Assembly (NCBI GenBank): GCA_964019425.1
Contig: OZ025826.1
Coordinates: forward strand, 664,796-728,795
Source of the DNA: Flectonema sp. DT1601
Lineage: Eukaryota; Euglenozoa; Diplonemea; Diplonemida; Diplonemidae
DNA length: 64,000 bases
Reading direction: 5' to 3'
The position numbers were made by a program, and so were the translations under genes. Positions 52,601 to 64,000 of this stretch are shown piece after piece. The notes beneath the pieces are model-generated. The model had not been told where the DNA came from and did not search any database. It saw only the letters and a list, made by a program, of their open reading frames with translations. Numbering within the stretch: position 1 is the stretch's first letter; each line of letters begins with the position of its first letter.

Positions 52601-54342
52601 AATCACCGTTGGAAATCAAAACACCGACGAAGACCTTCAACATGAACGAGCTGGAACTGGGAGCCTGGCAGCACGAGATCCGTGAAAGCTGCAGGCTGAT
52701 CGAGTGGAAGAAGGTCACTAAACAGAGAGTGAACCTGAAAGGAATCGAAAGCGGCATCGACAGAGGGGAAACCCTCCAAATGCTGAAGTTGGAGAAGGGA
52801 CTGCCGTTGGAAAGAGGGGTTGTCAGGAGCATTATGATGGACGACATCTTTACCAATGAGAATGCCGGAGGTGGGGACAAGACGTGCAAGAACTGTACGG
52901 AGGATGGTGAGGAAAAGGTGGAATCCCTTGACCACAACTTCTGGATATGCACATCATACGACGAAATCCGTTCTGAATTTCCTGACGTAATGCATGTTTA
53001 CTCAGAATCCTGGCCACCATGTCTGAGACTCTGCGGGATAAAACCTCTGGAAATGGAACTTCCGAACGGAATCACTGGGAGGATGCAACTGATGTTGGCG
53101 CGAATCAGACTCGAGAGAGACAGAAGACGTTGCGATCGGACGGCACGACCGACCACCACACTGAAATACGCCGGCGACTGGAGCTCCGAAGAGATGATCT
53201 CGTACCCCAACAACCTGGCCCGATACATGCCTAACTACCGAGCCTGGCCGGGATGCAATACGAGAGAAACATACCTCGCGATTGCAAGCTACTTGAACAG
53301 GATCAAGTGGGCGGCAAGGAAGGACGGAAACGGGATAACCTTCCTGGAAATGGCGGTGGACTTCGAGATCTGCACGGGAATAAGATTGAAAGAAGCCACC
53401 ACCAGCCACACCGAAAGCACCCACCCGATTTCAATGGACAAGAAATCGAGAACCTTCGCCAACCTACTGGTGAAGATAGACAGGATCGCGAAGGAAATGG
53501 ACGGACCGGACAAGAGAATCTACCCCGATGGCAACATCAAGGAAGTGATCAAATCTCTACGACCGCTGGACGGACCGAGAATTGCGGGAATCGACAGGAG
53601 ATCGACGTTCCTCGGAGGTGAAGAATCTGCCCGGAAGGTGGAAGACCTGATCTCGGACGCACACGAGAAGAAAGACCTGTACCCCGAACAACCTTTCGGC
53701 AGCAACACGTTCATCGAACACCCGCCGGGATGGGAAAAGAAAGCTGACATTTGGAGGAAGACTGCTTCCGAGGAACCCTCACCTGAATGGGATGCGAGAT
53801 GGACGGTGATGCGTGAACAAGAGGACTCAGTTGTGGCCCCGGAGGAAGCAACGAAGAGACCACCGCCACTAGGAAAAAAGCCACCACCGGTATGCAAACT
53901 TCACCGCAAGGGGAAGTGCGCGACATGCGACAACGCGGTGGAAGTGGCAATCTACGAATGCTGCTACAACCACCACCGAAATGACGAATCGGACGGACTG
54001 ACCCCCGTCTGGGACTTCTGTACGAAGCACAGAATGACGGCATGCGGGAGTTGCTACTCGCAGAGGAAGACAGCCGACACCTGCTGCGGGAAGTACCATC
54101 ACAGGTGCAAACAACACGACAGACCGATCTGTCAAAGCTGCGGTCGCAACGCGAACCGGTCGCACCGACTGGCATCCTGGTGCTGCTCACACAAACACCA
54201 CGGACAACTGCCACCGAAACCTGCCCCTAAACGGAAGACGAAGAAGGAAGTGAAGGGACAGGGAACCCTGCTGGGCCTTGGTTTCACCAAGGAAAAGACG
54301 GGAGACGTCGAGGGGAGACGGGAGGGTAAGGGCCTGACCTAG
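49609..54342 (+). CDS. LINE copy B ORF2: APE endonuclease - reverse transcriptase - Cys/His tail
   Basis: 1577 codons from the ATG that overlaps the ORF1 stop (ATGA, 49609-49612). Its frame is also open back to at least 49168 inside ORF1. Residues about 30-265 form an APE-type endonuclease: Glu63 (VQETLL), Asp184/Asn186 (GGDFNMD) and His257 (SDTGIPTHKPV). The reverse transcriptase has FRKGKST, VTTDFKKCFD, GILQGCPLS and YADD (775-778). A C-x2-C-x12-H-x4-C knuckle lies at 1093-1114. The C-terminus (1429-1531) carries three copies of a Cys/His module, each C-x2-H-x4-C-x2-C followed by CC...HH. No RNase H domain is evident. The protein would nick the target, prime on it and copy the element RNA. 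Confidence 0.92.
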   Translation: MTRNLHNTERRGSGWTDTGRIGDDNATMRLPSEFSVATVNTTTMMKNVAAVIALDADIILVQETLLSETEQKKMLKQLEREGWSAVFSKPSERRRIDERSYKTTGGVAVLAKHNAPIRRIRGPKVLEDSGRYVHAGVAYGKGKVLHAISFYGDVRSEANTEELLKLTLREAAALGDVPVLIGGDFNMDTRESACIQLATSQGLWTDCAVAMNSAEPTCTGGLGLRRIDAVLLNNTAAAAITAESRTQTLSDTGIPTHKPVMVNHLRLKAYDGKTQYMPKPRQFDTEHLRPDVKLARKILKDSNRDWEKACAAKNTDSMLRIIGNDVEEYFLKKNDISDKERKKYLGRGKAQTPKNRSRAPKQAGTNGALDGWTVNNLRLLRILEELRRLMKDQEGPSVTPTTIEHLWKKAKKTDPTLPEEIPDREGITRQCNDLRREQTSSLTDIKHERVRMWKRRMVDCWYEDPGRIFRWVKDAHQTQTLLMQKEDGNWTANCGEMDAEMQNAWRDILQKYREDPQPDWESFRERYGKYIENHPMICEDISEKDVKEALSRTSSRKAAGTDGFRVSELKALPEIMLPRIAFFLNTVEEMGWPEAMLCALVSTIPKGAGTGPLEQRPITVTSALYRLWGAIRLKTDVMDWQEEWAHKGQTGFRKGKSTHDLSWKLALEVELATLSGKEIAGVTTDFKKCFDLVPHGILLSLVEAMGISDRILKPIRDVYDNLTRRFKFASGVGKPFKTTNGILQGCPLSVVLFNALCSILSKAIEQESGIKPESYADDLTLVGAREDLQKGVDIVAEYCTVTGQQLAPHKCNWFSNREENGHKIEMNGVTLEFSKHVDIVGSHIEMNGNTRRTGQGRITKELLERARRIKLLPLKYHKRAMIATAAVMTSALFGIELYQPDQKRLGQLKSTMAAAIFNRKVKGSKLSNTIGLSLLCKGHCVNPDTYITYNRLSMFVRMLDKFRERIIDTWRKAKESTRTRGPIGLVMESLRRMGWSWESPLEIKTPTKTFNMNELELGAWQHEIRESCRLIEWKKVTKQRVNLKGIESGIDRGETLQMLKLEKGLPLERGVVRSIMMDDIFTNENAGGGDKTCKNCTEDGEEKVESLDHNFWICTSYDEIRSEFPDVMHVYSESWPPCLRLCGIKPLEMELPNGITGRMQLMLARIRLERDRRRCDRTARPTTTLKYAGDWSSEEMISYPNNLARYMPNYRAWPGCNTRETYLAIASYLNRIKWAARKDGNGITFLEMAVDFEICTGIRLKEATTSHTESTHPISMDKKSRTFANLLVKIDRIAKEMDGPDKRIYPDGNIKEVIKSLRPLDGPRIAGIDRRSTFLGGEESARKVEDLISDAHEKKDLYPEQPFGSNTFIEHPPGWEKKADIWRKTASEEPSPEWDARWTVMREQEDSVVAPEEATKRPPPLGKKPPPVCKLHRKGKCATCDNAVEVAIYECCYNHHRNDESDGLTPVWDFCTKHRMTACGSCYSQRKTADTCCGKYHHRCKQHDRPICQSCGRNANRSHRLASWCCSHKHHGQLPPKPAPKRKTKKEVKGQGTLLGLGFTKEKTGDVEGRREGKGLT

Positions 54343-54421
54343 ATAGGTCGGAAAAGTGTCGCATCATCCGACAGGGCTGTCTTTGTACAGACTGGGTGAC
54401 GGCACTCAAAACTAAGCATAT
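54343..54421 (+). other. LINE copy B 3' untranslated end
   Basis: Only 79 bp. Hairpins: GACCTA-GA-TAGGTC spanning the stop (54336-54349) and GACAG-GG-CTGTC (54370-54381), followed by GTCT..AGAC pairing. It ends AAAACTAAGCATAT directly against the target. A short structured 3' end without poly(A) is what RTs with strict RNA recognition use. Confidence 0.6.
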
Positions 54422-54441
54422 CGGATGTAACGGAGGCCTAA
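54422..54441 (+). repeat. LINE target site, copy 3 (20 bp)
   Basis: The third exact copy of the 20-bp target; cathepsin coding resumes at once after it (TGGACAGTGC, from codon Met179). Confidence 0.95.
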
Positions 54442-54884
54442 TGGACAGTGCTTTTGAATGGTTGTTGAGTGCCCACAAGGGACAGATCGTGACTGAGGAA
54501 TCCTACCCATACACCAGCGGTGGAGGAGACTCCGGCTCATGCAAGAGCGTGTCATCGATGACCGTCGGTGCCACCATTGACGGACACAAGGACATCGCCC
54601 ACGATGAGGACGAGATGGCTGCTTGGGTATCGGCCAACGGACCACTTTCGATCGCCGTTGACGCCACTTCATGGCAGACATACACCGGAGGAGTGATGAC
54701 CAACTGTGAGTCCAGACAACTCGACCACGGAGTGCTCATTGTTGGATACGGTGCTGACTACTGGATCATCAAGAACTCTTGGGGACCAAGCTGGGGAGAG
54801 TCTGGATACATCAGAGTGTCCAAGGGATCGAACCAGTGCTTGTTGAAGAACTCCCCATGCACTTCCACCGTGAAGAAGAACTAA
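54442..54884 (+). pseudogene. Cathepsin L copy 4, 3' part
   Basis: Codons 179-325, with His274 and Asn290, remain intact in sequence but are cut off from the 5' part by 10.8 kb. A frame entering from the LINE 3' end reads into it. Excision of both LINEs with all but one target copy would match the other units exactly, confirming that nothing else was lost. It carries private variants (CTCCGGCTC; ACCGTGAAG). Confidence 0.95.
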
Positions 54885-55450
54885 AGTGGGATAACTGTGC
54901 GGCAACAGTAGCAGAGATGATGATGTGAAACCTTCCTCCCCATCTTCGGCCGAAAACCGGAAACGTGCAAATGAAGACCCTTTCTTCCAACTTTTGCTGT
55001 TAATGTGACGTCGTCTTTTGAAGTCACACTGTTTATTATAATATTTCAAGTTCAAAATATTTCTTTTCGTTCGTCGAATCGACTGCTTGAATTCCGTGTG
55101 ATTCCTTTTGTTGTGTTCTCGCGTAATGCATAAACACGTTCGTGTGTTTTTCATAATTTTCCCATCTCTTCCTGAAACATCTGTCTGGGATTTGATGGCA
55201 ATTTGATTGCGAGATTGATTTGATTGATTGAGAGCGGGGATGGTGTACTTCACGTTATTCTTATTAGACCAGAGAAAACACACTATTCACACATGAGAAA
55301 GGAAGAGGAGGGGGAAGGAAGGGGAGGGAATATAAAGAAGATCGTGTGTCTCATGGCACAGATGAGTAAATTACTCGTCTCGTCCTGCAAGTGTGTTTTT
55401 TGTTTCGATTTTCAATTTAATTAACCCTCAGAAAACAAAGGAAGAATAAA

Positions 55451-56701
55451 ATGATGAAGTTCGCAACGCTATGTGCACTTCCCCTCCTCGCGTTGGGTTT
55501 CCCGGGAGAGAAGTGCAACATGGATAAGTACCCGACTACTTACCCACCGACTCTGCAGAATATGACGATGCCTCACTACAACATCAACCTGGACCTCAAC
55601 CCAGAGGAAAGATGGGCTGAGATTGCCAGTACTTACAAGACTGGTATTCACACGTTGATAAATACATTCTTGAACCACTCCATCGGAGGACCAAATACCA
55701 AACTTGGTCACCTGGTGAAGGAGTACCTTGACCTGGACCACTACCGACTTTTGGAAAAGATTGGTGATGAGTACGCTGGTGAGATTCGCGGAGTTTCAAA
55801 GTATGCGGACCTCGATATCGGATACGCCACCGTCATTCAGGCAGTCTACGAAATCGAGGGTCTCTGCACCAGCATTGTTGCACAGGACGCGGACGGCAGA
55901 ATCTACCACGGACGTAACCTTGACTTTGGATTGTTCTCGGGATACAACTGGACTGACGGAGAAGGTGGTTTCCCCGGCGAGTGGGAACTCACTGAAGCTC
56001 TTCGTCCTCTTCTCTTTACAGCGAGCTTCCAGAGAAACGGCGTCACGATCTTCAACTCCACGCAGTTCGCAGGTTACATTGGTATCCTGACTGGTTCGAA
56101 GGGTGGTGCGTTCGGACTTACAGTTGACAGCAGGTTCGATGACAACTTCGACAAATACCTGATCAAGTGGTTGACTACTAACTTCACTGGAACTCTTCTC
56201 ACTCTCGCTACCAGAAACGCTTTGATGACTGCCCCAACTTACGAGGCGGCCGTGCAGCAGGTATCATCTTTTAAAAGTATTGGACCATCATACATCATAA
56301 TGAGTGGTATCAAACCTGGACAGGGAAGTGTCGTCACTCGTGCTCCAGATACGACTGCTCCGTTGAACTTTTGGGACCTCTCCACCAGACTCCAGAACGG
56401 TTCATACTTTGTGTTGGAGACAAACTACGACCATTGGAAGAAGGCTCCGTTCTTCGATGACAGAAGAACTCCTGGAATGGATTGCATGGAGAACATCGGA
56501 CAGGCAAACTTCAACGGGTTTGAAGATCTTTGGAAGGTACTCTCAGCTGGACCAAACTTAAACAGATTGACTTCCTACACTTGGTTAGCGCACCCCTTAA
56601 CTGGTGAATTCGTTTCATACAAGAGACGATGCATTGGAGTTCACGGAGGAAAGGGTGTTCCGGGATCTGGCACTTGGAAATACGGATGTGCTATTTGGTA
56701 A
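55451..56701 (+). CDS. Acid ceramidase-like hydrolase, array copy 4
   Basis: Intact, same protein as copy 1, with the copy 3-type variants (CCTGGACC, TTGATAAATAC). It lies downstream of the interrupted protease gene in the same unit. If it depends on transcription from upstream, it may be affected by the LINE insertions. Confidence 0.93.
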   Translation: MMKFATLCALPLLALGFPGEKCNMDKYPTTYPPTLQNMTMPHYNINLDLNPEERWAEIASTYKTGIHTLINTFLNHSIGGPNTKLGHLVKEYLDLDHYRLLEKIGDEYAGEIRGVSKYADLDIGYATVIQAVYEIEGLCTSIVAQDADGRIYHGRNLDFGLFSGYNWTDGEGGFPGEWELTEALRPLLFTASFQRNGVTIFNSTQFAGYIGILTGSKGGAFGLTVDSRFDDNFDKYLIKWLTTNFTGTLLTLATRNALMTAPTYEAAVQQVSSFKSIGPSYIIMSGIKPGQGSVVTRAPDTTAPLNFWDLSTRLQNGSYFVLETNYDHWKKAPFFDDRRTPGMDCMENIGQANFNGFEDLWKVLSAGPNLNRLTSYTWLAHPLTGEFVSYKRRCIGVHGGKGVPGSGTWKYGCAIW

Positions 56702-57489
56702 GTATTTATGAAGGACCTCTGTTTTTCTTTTTTTTGCCCTTCAATTCAAACGTTTCTCACTCTTTCGCTTTTCCTTCCTCTCAAAGTTCAGACAACTTAT
56801 TTTTCATAGTGCATTATTTATTTTTCTCGTTTGACAAACTTTGTTAATCATATTTTATTTTATTTTGTTTTGTTTTGTTTCTCGTATCCCTTCACGTTAC
56901 GCGGCACAGGGAAGTGTTTCTAATAAGCCTTCCTTGCTTTGCTGATGAATGTGTGAAGATTACAACTGTGATTGTTATTTCACGTGTCGTTATTGTAGAA
57001 GAAGTTGTCGGAACTTTTGATTGTTCTTCTTGAATAATGTTTCATTTCAATTCAATTCAATTTTTTTTCTTTTTTTGTGTTGGAGTCTCAGCCGCCCACT
57101 TCCAGGTGTGTTTGTGTGATGTGCTGCACTTCTTGCTGATTGTCATATTTAATATCGTTTGTTTGATTTGGTAGTTAGTTATCATCTCTTCTTCTTCTTC
57201 TTCTCTTCTCTTCTTTTCCTTTTAGTTCTCGTAAAGAGAACTTCCCTCTCTTGTCTGTTGTTTGATCAATTCAGATCACTCAGTTCCTCGCACACAAAGA
57301 AAAAGAAACTTTTAATCCTTCGATCATATCGCAGTATTCCGATATTTAATATTTAGGAGCTTTTTCTTTTCATGTTGCCTTCTTCCTATTCGAAGGAAGA
57401 ATCCATTTAATCTCCTATTGCAAAGTAGTGTACATTTCAAACTTAATTCAACTTAGGACGACGATGAGAGAAATAATAATAATAATAAT

Positions 57490-57579
57490 ATGGCTGGTCG
57501 GCTATTCTCCGATGAGAAATTGACAATAAAACAACAATGCAAAAGAGTTTCTTTTTGGTGCTGAAGGTTGTCGAGAAGG
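57490..57579 (+). pseudogene. MCM3 5' fragment, unit 4/5 junction
   Basis: Same fragment, with the GGTGCTG and GTCAAGT variants. The spacer before it has AATAATGTTTCAT instead of AATAATTTTTCAT. Confidence 0.85.
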
Positions 57580-57666
57580 TGTCAAGTATAATAATTATTG
57601 TTTTGTTGGGTCTTTTTTGACAGTAATTATCAAACAATTGTTAACCCCCCCCTCTCCTTCAGATAA

Positions 57667-58665
<999 letters not shown>

Positions 58666-59231
58666 AGTGGGATAACTGTGCGGCAACAGTAGCAGAGATG
58701 ATGATGTGAAACCTTCCTCCCCATCTTCGGCCGAAAACCGAAAACGTGCAAATGAAGACCCTTTCTTCCAACTTTTGCTGTTAATGTGACGTCGTCTTTT
58801 GAAGTCACACTGTTTATTATAATATTTCAAGTTCAAAATATTTCTTTTCGTTCGTCGAATCGACTGCTTGAATTCCGTGTGATTCCTTTTGTTGTGTTCT
58901 CGCGTAATGCATAAACACGTTCGTGTGTTTTTCATAATTTTCCCATCTCTTCCTGAAACATCTGTCTGGGATTTGATGGCAATTTGATTGCGAGATTGAT
59001 TTGATTGATTGAGAGCTGGGATGGTGTACTTCACGTTATTCTTATTAGACCAGAGAAAACACACTATTCACACATGAGAAAGGAAGAGGAGGGGGAAGGA
59101 AGGGGAGGGAATATAAAGAAGATCGTGTGTCTCATGGCACAGATGAGTAAATTACTCGTCTCGTCCTGCAAGTGTGTTTTTTGTTTCGTTTTTCAATTTA
59201 ATTAACCCTCAGAAAACAAAGGAAGAATAAA

Positions 59232-60482
59232 ATGATGAAGTTCGCAACGCTATGTGCACTTCCCCTCCTCGCGTTGGGTTTCCCGGGAGAGAAGTGCAAC
59301 ATGGATAAGTACCCGACTACTTACCCACCGACTCTGCAGAATATGACGATGCCTCACTACAACATCAACCTAGACCTCAACCCAGAGGAAAGATGGGCTG
59401 AGATTGCCAGTACTTACAAGACTGGTATTCACACGTTGATTAATACATTCTTGAACCACTCCATCGGAGGACCAAATACCAAACTTGGTCACCTGGTGAA
59501 GGAGTACCTTGACCTGGACCACTACCGACTTTTGGAAAAGATTGGTGATGAGTACGCTGGTGAGATTCGCGGAGTTTCAAAGTATGCGGACCTCGATATC
59601 GGATACGCCACCGTCATTCAGGCAGTCTACGAAATCGAGGGTCTCTGCACCAGCATTGTTGCACAGGACGCGGACGGCAGAATCTACCACGGACGTAACC
59701 TTGACTTTGGATTGTTCTCGGGATACAACTGGACTGACGGAGAAGGTGGTTTCCCCGGCGAGTGGGAACTCACTGAAGCTCTTCGTCCTCTTCTCTTTAC
59801 AGCGAGCTTCCAGAGAAACGGCGTCACGATCTTCAACTCCACGCAGTTCGCAGGTTACATTGGTATCCTGACTGGTTCGAAGGGTGGTGCGTTCGGACTT
59901 ACAGTTGACAGCAGGTTCGATGACAACTTCGACAAATACCTGATCAAGTGGTTGACTACTAACTTCACTGGAACTCTTCTCACTCTCGCTACCAGAAACG
60001 CTTTGATGACTGCCCCAACTTACGAGGCGGCCGTGCAGCAGGTATCATCTTTTAAAAGTATTGGACCATCATACATCATAATGAGTGGTATCAAACCTGG
60101 ACAGGGAAGTGTCGTCACTCGTGCTCCAGATACGACTGCTCCGTTGAACTTTTGGGACCTCTCCACCAGACTCCAGAACGGTTCATACTTTGTGTTGGAG
60201 ACAAACTACGACCATTGGAAGAAGGCTCCGTTCTTCGATGACAGAAGAACTCCTGGAATGGATTGCATGGAGAACATCGGACAGGCAAACTTCAACGGGT
60301 TTGAAGATCTTTGGAAGGTACTCTCAGCTGGACCAAACTTAAACAGATTGACTTCCTACACTTGGTTAGCGCACCCCTTAACTGGTGAATTCGTTTCATA
60401 CAAGAGACGATGCATTGGAGTTCACGGAGGAAAGGGTGTTCCGGGATCTGGCACTTGGAAATACGGATGTGCTATTTGGTAA
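59232..60482 (+). CDS. Acid ceramidase-like hydrolase, array copy 5
   Basis: Intact, same protein as copy 1, with the copy 1/2-type variants (CCTAGACC, TTGATTAATAC). It is the last complete ceramidase gene in the array. Confidence 0.93.
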   Translation: MMKFATLCALPLLALGFPGEKCNMDKYPTTYPPTLQNMTMPHYNINLDLNPEERWAEIASTYKTGIHTLINTFLNHSIGGPNTKLGHLVKEYLDLDHYRLLEKIGDEYAGEIRGVSKYADLDIGYATVIQAVYEIEGLCTSIVAQDADGRIYHGRNLDFGLFSGYNWTDGEGGFPGEWELTEALRPLLFTASFQRNGVTIFNSTQFAGYIGILTGSKGGAFGLTVDSRFDDNFDKYLIKWLTTNFTGTLLTLATRNALMTAPTYEAAVQQVSSFKSIGPSYIIMSGIKPGQGSVVTRAPDTTAPLNFWDLSTRLQNGSYFVLETNYDHWKKAPFFDDRRTPGMDCMENIGQANFNGFEDLWKVLSAGPNLNRLTSYTWLAHPLTGEFVSYKRRCIGVHGGKGVPGSGTWKYGCAIW

Positions 60483-61270
60483 GTATTTATGAAGGACCTC
60501 TGTTTTTCTTTTTTTTGCCCTTCAATTCAAACGTTTCTCACTCTTTCGCTTTTCCTTCCTCTCAAAGTTCAGACAACTTATTTTTCATAGTGCATTATTT
60601 ATTTTTCTCGTTTGACAAACTTTGTTAATCATATTTTATTTTATTTTGTTTTGTTTTGTTTCTCGTATCCCTTCACGTTACGCGGCACAGGGAAGTGTTT
60701 CTAATAAGCCTTCCTTGCTTTGCTGATGAATGTGTGAAGATTACAACTGTGATTGTTATTTCACGTGTCGTTATTGTAGAAGAAGTTGTCGGAACTTTTG
60801 ATTGTTCTTCTTGAATAATGTTTCATTTCAATTCAATTCAATTTTTTTTCTTTTTTTGTGTTGGAGTCTCAGCCGCCCACTTCCAGGTGTGTTTGTGTGA
60901 TGTGCTGCACTTCTTGCTGATTGTCATATTTAATATCGTTTGTTTGATTTGGTAGTTAGTTATCATCTCTTCTTCTTCTTCTTCTCTTCTCTTCTTTTCC
61001 TTTTAGTTCTCGTAAAGAGAACTTCCCTCTCTTGTCTGTTGTTTGATCAATTCAGATCACTCAGTTCCTCGCACACAAAGAAAAAGAAACTTTTAATCCT
61101 TCGATCATATCGCAGTATTCCGATATTTAATATTTAGGAGCTTTTTCTTTTCATGTTGCCTTCTTCCTATTCGAAGGAAGAATCCATTTAATCTCCTATT
61201 GCAAAGTAGTGTACATTTCAAACTTAATTCAACTTAGGACGACGATGAGAGAAATAATAATAATAATAAT

Positions 61271-61360
61271 ATGGCTGGTCGGCTATTCTCCGATGAGAAA
61301 TTGACAATAAAACAACAATGCAAAAGAGTTTCTTTTTGGTACTGAAGGTTGTCGAGAAGG
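61271..61360 (+). pseudogene. MCM3 5' fragment, unit 5/6 junction
   Basis: Same fragment, with the GGTACTG and GTCAAAT variants as at 42915. Confidence 0.85.
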
Positions 61361-61447
61361 TGTCAAATATAATAATTATTGTTTTGTTGGGTCTTTTTTG
61401 ACAGTAATTATCAAACAATTGTTAACCCCCCCCTCTCCTTCAGATAA

Positions 61448-62446
<999 letters not shown>

Positions 62447-62969
62447 AGTGGGATAACTGTGCGGCAACAGTAGCAGAGATGATGATGTGAAACCTTCCTC
62501 CCCATCTTCGGCCGAAAACCGAAAACGTGCAAATGAAGACCCTTTCTTCCAACTTTTGCTGTTAATGTGACGTCGTCTTTTGAAGTCACACTGTTTATTA
62601 TAATATTTCAAGTTCAAAATATTTCTTTTCGTTCGTCGAATCGACTGCTTGAATTCCGTGTGATTCCTTTTGTTGTGTTCTCGCGTAATGCATAAACACG
62701 TTCGTGTGTTTTTCATAATTTTCCCATCTCTTCCTGAAACATCTGTCTGGGATTTGATGGCAATTTGATTGCGAGATTGATTTGATTGATTGAGAGCGGG
62801 GATGGTGTACTTCACGTTATTCTTATTAGACCAGAGAAAACACACTATCCACACATGAGAAAGGAAGAGGAGGGGGAAGGAAGGGGAGGGAATATAAAGA
62901 AGATCGTGTGTCTCATGGCACAGATGAGTTTTGTTTCGGTTTTTAATTAGAAAACAAAGGAAGAATAAA

Positions 62970-63035
62970 ATGATGAAGTTCGCAACGCTATGTGCTCTTC
63001 TTGTCTTCGCGTTATTAGTGAACATTCAAACTTAA
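62970..63035 (+). pseudogene. Acid ceramidase stub, unit 6
   Basis: Begins like the other ceramidase copies (MMKFATLCAL), then diverges to LVFALLVNIQT and stops after 21 codons. The rest of the gene and its ~700-bp 3' spacer are missing: the sequence passes straight into the CAAACTTAATTCAACT motif that precedes MCM3. The region before the stub also lacks about 46 bp present in other units, including the ACCCTCAG acceptor-like site. A hydrophobic 21-residue peptide could be made but has no likely function. Confidence 0.85.
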
Positions 63036-63075
63036 TTCAACTCAGGAGGGGAGGAGGGGTAAATTAATTATAATA

Positions 63076-64000
63076 TGGCTGGTCGACTACTTTCCGATGA
63101 ACAATTGGCAATAAAACAACAATGTAAAGATTTCTTTAGCGCTGATCAAGAGGGTTCTCGAAAATATGTGCGAGCGGTTCATCAAATGCTGGAAGAAAAT
63201 AAGCGAAGACTGATATTAAATATGCAAGACTTACACAAGTTTGGTGGCGATCCAAAGAAAAAAGGTTCCGATTTGGGACATCAACTTTTGTTATACCCAA
63301 GTGACTATGTTCGGTTTTTAGATGAAGCACTGCGGGGAGTTGTTGAATTCGATCACAGAGACATTGTGAATGTTGATTCAGCATTGCAGTTACTTCACGT
63401 TGGTTTTGACGGATATTTTGGAAAACTTCAAATAACACCTCGTGAGCTTGGAGCTTGGCATCTTAATAAGATTGTTTGTATTGAAGGAGTCGTTACCAGA
63501 ACTACTTCAAACATGGCGAAAATTGCTACTTCTGTTCACTGGAATGAGGCGAAATCACAATTTCATGAACGGGCGTACCGAGATCAGCTTTCTTTAGAAC
63601 TCGATGACCAGGTCTTACCGACTGTAAATGTAATGCCGAAGAGAGATTCTGAAAATAATATTCTACGAACCGAACATGGGTTGTGCACTTACCATGACAT
63701 TCAAAATATTGTACTTCAGGAACGACCAGAGAAAGCTCCTGTTGGTTCATTGCCTCGATCGGTTGATGTGCGATTTGAGAATGACTTAGTCGACTGTTGT
63801 AAGCCTGGTGATAGAGCAAAGATAGTTGGGATATTTATGCCATACACGGATAGTAATCACAGAGACTTCTCAACTGTTTTGGTTGCTAATAATGTTATGC
63901 TTCTCGACAGTAGTCCTGATGACGATGCTGAACTCCTCCCCGAGGATCTAAAATCCATTAAAACCATGTCAAAGAAATCCGATATCTTCGAGAGACTCTC
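63076..64000 (+). CDS. MCM3: MCM3, DNA replication licensing helicase subunit (5' part)
   Basis: 308 codons from ATG 63076, open to the window edge. MCM3 is one of six AAA+ subunits of the MCM2-7 replicative helicase in the nucleus. The N-terminal domain is clear: the OB-fold core IVCIEGVVTRTT, SVHW, then ENNILRTEHGLCTYHDIQ, ERPEKAPVGSLPRSVDV and CKPGDRAKIVGIF, which match MCM3 rather than the other MCMs (MCM3 has a degenerate zinc-binding segment here, and no Cys pairs are seen). The ATPase part lies beyond the window. Its upstream region is now the deletion-scarred end of the array, only about 40 bp after the ceramidase stub, so its promoter must lie in or upstream of array sequence. Confidence 0.93.

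Larger units (their letters stand above)
47400..54421 (+). mobile_element. LINE copy B, apparently full length, in cathepsin L copy 4
   Basis: A 7022-bp non-LTR retrotransposon with an HDV-like ribozyme at its first bases, ORF1, ORF2 (APE endonuclease plus reverse transcriptase) and a short structured 3' end without poly(A). Both ORFs are open. It is flanked by exact 20-bp duplications. It is much more GC-rich than host intergenic DNA. The APE-type endonuclease with a fixed target, non-poly(A) end and short ORF overlap recall site-specific families such as R1 and SART; the 5' ribozyme recalls R2 and trypanosome L1Tc. I cannot place it in a clade without a tree. Confidence 0.95.

Overview
The window is nuclear DNA of a eukaryote, probably a single-celled one; I cannot name the species. 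Genes are split by short GT-AG introns, intergenic DNA is AT-rich and full of T and A runs of up to about 30 bases, and the products are eukaryotic (MON2, MCM3, acid ceramidase, cathepsin L, alpha-kinase, CIA30, acyl-CoA-binding protein). Every gene I can support lies on the + strand. Five gene types carry a CAG-type splice acceptor only 13-25 nt before the ATG, which hints at one-way gene clusters and possibly spliced-leader trans-splicing.

Layout. 1-11448: a membrane-protein 3' end, one small hypothetical gene and long homopolymer-rich DNA with dispersed repeats and an old retroelement tail. 11449-29562: six housekeeping or signalling genes: MON2 (4 exons), a 1675-residue WW/coiled-coil/zinc-ribbon/SAM protein (3 exons), an ACBP fusion protein, a CIA30/NDUFAF1-like factor, a 551-residue disordered protein (4 exons) whose first intron holds a fossil virus-type packaging-ATPase fragment, and an alpha-kinase with two C-terminal UIM-like helices. 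31662-63075: a tandem array with an exact 3781-bp period. Each unit holds a cathepsin L gene, an acid ceramidase gene and a small 5' fragment of MCM3. 63076-64000: the start of the real MCM3 gene.

The most notable find is in array unit 4. The cathepsin L gene is interrupted, right after the codons of its conserved GCNGGL motif, by two non-LTR retrotransposons (LINEs) in the same orientation, separated and flanked by three copies of the same 20-bp target. The upstream one is 5'-truncated (3732 bp); the downstream one looks full length (7022 bp; ORF1 plus an APE-RT ORF2 joined by an ATGA overlap). The first 65 nt of the full-length element fold, on paper, into a hepatitis-delta-like (HDV/R2-type) self-cleaving ribozyme that begins at the first base after the target duplication. 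The element has no poly(A) tail, and its ORF1 frame stays open back through the 5' end into the host protease frame. Together this looks like an R2-like strategy, in which an element sits in a repeated, strongly expressed host gene, is co-transcribed and frees its own 5' end, moved from rDNA to a protease gene array. The insert length (10794 bp) exactly accounts for the disturbed array spacing.

The array has its own history. The MCM3 fragment marks the duplication breakpoint and is far more diverged from real MCM3 than the units are from each other, so the units have been homogenised or recently re-amplified. A deletion in the last unit leaves a 21-codon ceramidase stub directly before MCM3.
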